A DNA stretch of 39,963 bases from Drancourtella massiliensis (GTDB lineage: Bacteria; Bacillota; Clostridia; Lachnospirales; Lachnospiraceae). Where the stretch lies: contig NZ_JACJKH010000027.1 in the NCBI RefSeq assembly GCF_016900655.1, positions 1-39,963 on the forward strand. The letters run 5' to 3'. Each line of letters opens with the position of its first letter. Positions within the stretch are counted from its first letter, which is position 1. Of this stretch, positions 38,670 through 39,963 are shown piece after piece. The notes under the pieces were generated by a model. It made no database searches and was not told where the DNA came from. It worked only from the letters and a program-made list of their open reading frames with translations. Made by a program: the position numbers and the translations under genes.

Positions 38670-39854
38670 ATGCCTAAAAAGCAAAAACACCCGAACTTGC
38701 CAAATGGATACGGATCTATCCGAAGACTTTCAGGAAATCGTACAAATCCATACGCTGTCCATCCTCCTGTCACAGATTATACCGACAAAGGAATCCCTAT
38801 TACTCCACGTGCTCTCTGCTATGTAGCAGACTGGTATGTCGGATTTGCTGTTCTTACGGCATATAAGGCAGGAACTTATACGCCAGGTATGGAGCAGGAG
38901 CTGGCAAAAATGCGTGCCGTAGACGATGGAGATCTTTCACTGTTTACTAAAAACATTCTGGCAAACCTGCAAGTTCTACGAAACGATCCAGAGGAACAGG
39001 TTATGACTTTTTCTGATCTTTACAAAGAATATTTTCACTGGAAATACGAAGGAAAGAAAAAGTACAGTCAGTCCTCTATTGATGGATCCCGAAAAGGATT
39101 CCGAAACTGTTCCGCTATTCACAACAAAAAAATTACGGATATTACCTATCAGATGATGCAGGATATTCTTGACTCTTGCCCTTTGAAACACTCCAGCCTT
39201 GAATTTATGCTTTCTTGCATGAAACAGTGCTTCCATTATGCATACGCTCAAGGATATATCGAAAAAAATCCTACAGAACTGCTTCGGATCAATATTCCGG
39301 AAGATGATGAACACGGAGTTCCTTTTACAGAAAAAGACCTGGCCACACTTTGGGATCACGAAGAGGATGACATTGCGCAGCATCTTCTGATCATGTGTTA
39401 TTCCGGCCTGCGGGTCAATGAACTCAAAGTTGTAACGGTTAATCTGGATAACTTTTCTTTCTCTGGTGGCTTAAAGACCCCTTCCGGGAAAAACCGGATC
39501 AATCCTATCCATTCTTCCATACAAAACATTGTATCGGAACGGCTGAAAAAATACGGATGTTTAATGCCAAACTCCTATTCTTATTTAAACAAAAATATGA
39601 ATAGCTATCTTCCCTCCCTTGGAATTGAAGCGCATACTCCTCACGATTGCAAACATACTTTCTCTATGCTCTGCGAAAAGTATGGTGTAAGAGAAAACGA
39701 TAGAAAGCGCATGCTTGGCCACAAATTTTCCGATGTTACAAATGATGTATATGGACATAGAGCTTTGGAGGATCTTCGTACAGAAATCGAGAAGATTCCG
39801 TGTTGCAAACGTGTTGCAAATGAACCCCTCATTTTCCAAAATAACCCGATCTAA
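38670..39854 (+). CDS. int: Phage integrase, tyrosine recombinase
   Basis: A 394-residue integrase. Residues 10-32 start an AP2-like arm-binding domain (NGYGSIRRLSGNRTNPYAV); 110-205 is the core-binding domain; 215-394 is catalytic with R248 (GLRVNEL), K274, H325 in HDCKHT, H351 (LGH) and nucleophile Y361 (VYGHR). The second arginine of the HxxR box is a lysine (K328), an unusual change. ATG at 38670 follows AAAGGAGATG; the longer frame upstream has no ribosome binding site. It would integrate the phage at the 15-bp core at the window ends. Its 3' end overlaps an arm-type site. Confidence 0.93.
   Translation: MPKKQKHPNLPNGYGSIRRLSGNRTNPYAVHPPVTDYTDKGIPITPRALCYVADWYVGFAVLTAYKAGTYTPGMEQELAKMRAVDDGDLSLFTKNILANLQVLRNDPEEQVMTFSDLYKEYFHWKYEGKKKYSQSSIDGSRKGFRNCSAIHNKKITDITYQMMQDILDSCPLKHSSLEFMLSCMKQCFHYAYAQGYIEKNPTELLRINIPEDDEHGVPFTEKDLATLWDHEEDDIAQHLLIMCYSGLRVNELKVVTVNLDNFSFSGGLKTPSGKNRINPIHSSIQNIVSERLKKYGCLMPNSYSYLNKNMNSYLPSLGIEAHTPHDCKHTFSMLCEKYGVRENDRKRMLGHKFSDVTNDVYGHRALEDLRTEIEKIPCCKRVANEPLIFQNNPI
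39802..39821. repeat. Integrase arm-type site, right
   Basis: Two GTTGCAAA copies at an 11-bp pitch; 19 of 20 bases match 53-72. It overlaps the last codons of the integrase gene, 128 bp from the right core. Confidence 0.6.
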
Positions 39855-39948
39855 TTCAATTCAATCGAAATGTCGGAAACCCGCGTTTTTTCTAGGAAAA
39901 TCCAGATTATCCGCTTAATTCCGGCATTCCCGTCAGAAAGCGAAAAAA

Positions 39949-39963
39949 TAAATGAGGATTATT
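39949..39963. other. attR: Right attachment site (attR) core
   Basis: Exact copy of bases 1-15 at the end of the window, 95 bp after the integrase stop. See the left core for the alternative reading as a contig overlap. Confidence 0.75.

Noticed and set aside
1-39963. 15-bp terminal match as an assembly overlap only
   Set aside because: Not fully excluded, but 15 bases is not a usual assembler k-mer length and the integrase and arm-type sites beside it favour attachment sites.
1-39963. tRNA or rRNA genes
   Set aside because: No cloverleaf-like sequence or conserved rRNA segment was noticed on either strand; a covariance scan was not possible.

Overview
The window is a complete or nearly complete temperate siphophage (prophage) of about 40 kb. 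The likely host is a low-to-mid GC gut Firmicute, most likely Lachnospiraceae; this is inferred from the style of the small phage proteins, the strong AGGAGG ribosome binding sites, the Prp/L27-type cleavage motifs, the ChW-repeat endolysin and the DUF5067-type lipoprotein. No host gene, tRNA or rRNA is visible. The same 15 bases open the window (1-15) and close it (39949-39963), as expected for attL and attR. A near-identical 20-base pair of integrase-arm-like sites lies just inside each end.

Layout. Nearly everything from 144 to 36889 is on the minus strand and is transcribed right to left. Right end, plus strand: HTH repressor, ImmA-like protein, a lipoprotein and the tyrosine integrase. 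These are divergent from a Cro-like gene across a four-site operator region (36913-37019). Early region, minus strand, 36.9 to 23.8 kb: Cro-like HTH, BC1881-family protein, HTH/excisionase-like protein, then a recombination and replication block (SbcC/Rad50-like ATPase, Sak4-like AAA ATPase, DUF669 protein, DEAH helicase, primase-helicase, RusA resolvase), an orphan N6-adenine methyltransferase, several small zinc-ribbon proteins and a sigma-region-4-like regulator. Late region, 23.6 to 0.14 kb: fused small-large terminase, portal, MuF-type minor capsid protein with a C-terminal zincin domain, Prp-type protease, scaffold, HK97-fold capsid, head fibre, four head-tail connector proteins, tail tube, tail chaperones, tape measure, Dit, tail endopeptidase/Tal, receptor-binding proteins, holin and amidase.

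The most striking element is a tail-fibre phase-variation switch. The small fibre gene at 5493-6020 has a constant 69-residue N-terminus and a C-terminus encoded inside a 676-bp segment bounded by perfect 17-bp inverted repeats (5154-5170 and 5813-5829). The opposite strand of that segment carries a second, promoterless C-terminal cassette in the same frame at the repeat (shared residues ELNSK). A dedicated XerC/D-type tyrosine recombinase (3980-4972), distinct from the integrase, is the next gene downstream. Inversion would swap a 106-residue C-terminus for a 103-residue one.

Other unusual elements are: four 32-bp palindromes at a 45-46 bp pitch at the end of the primase-helicase gene (possible origin or initiator array); two short plus-strand promoter-hairpin-U-tract units that could make roughly 50-65 nt RNAs opposite to the main transcription direction; several intrinsic terminators inside the late operon; and many overlapping small genes, some shorter than 60 codons.
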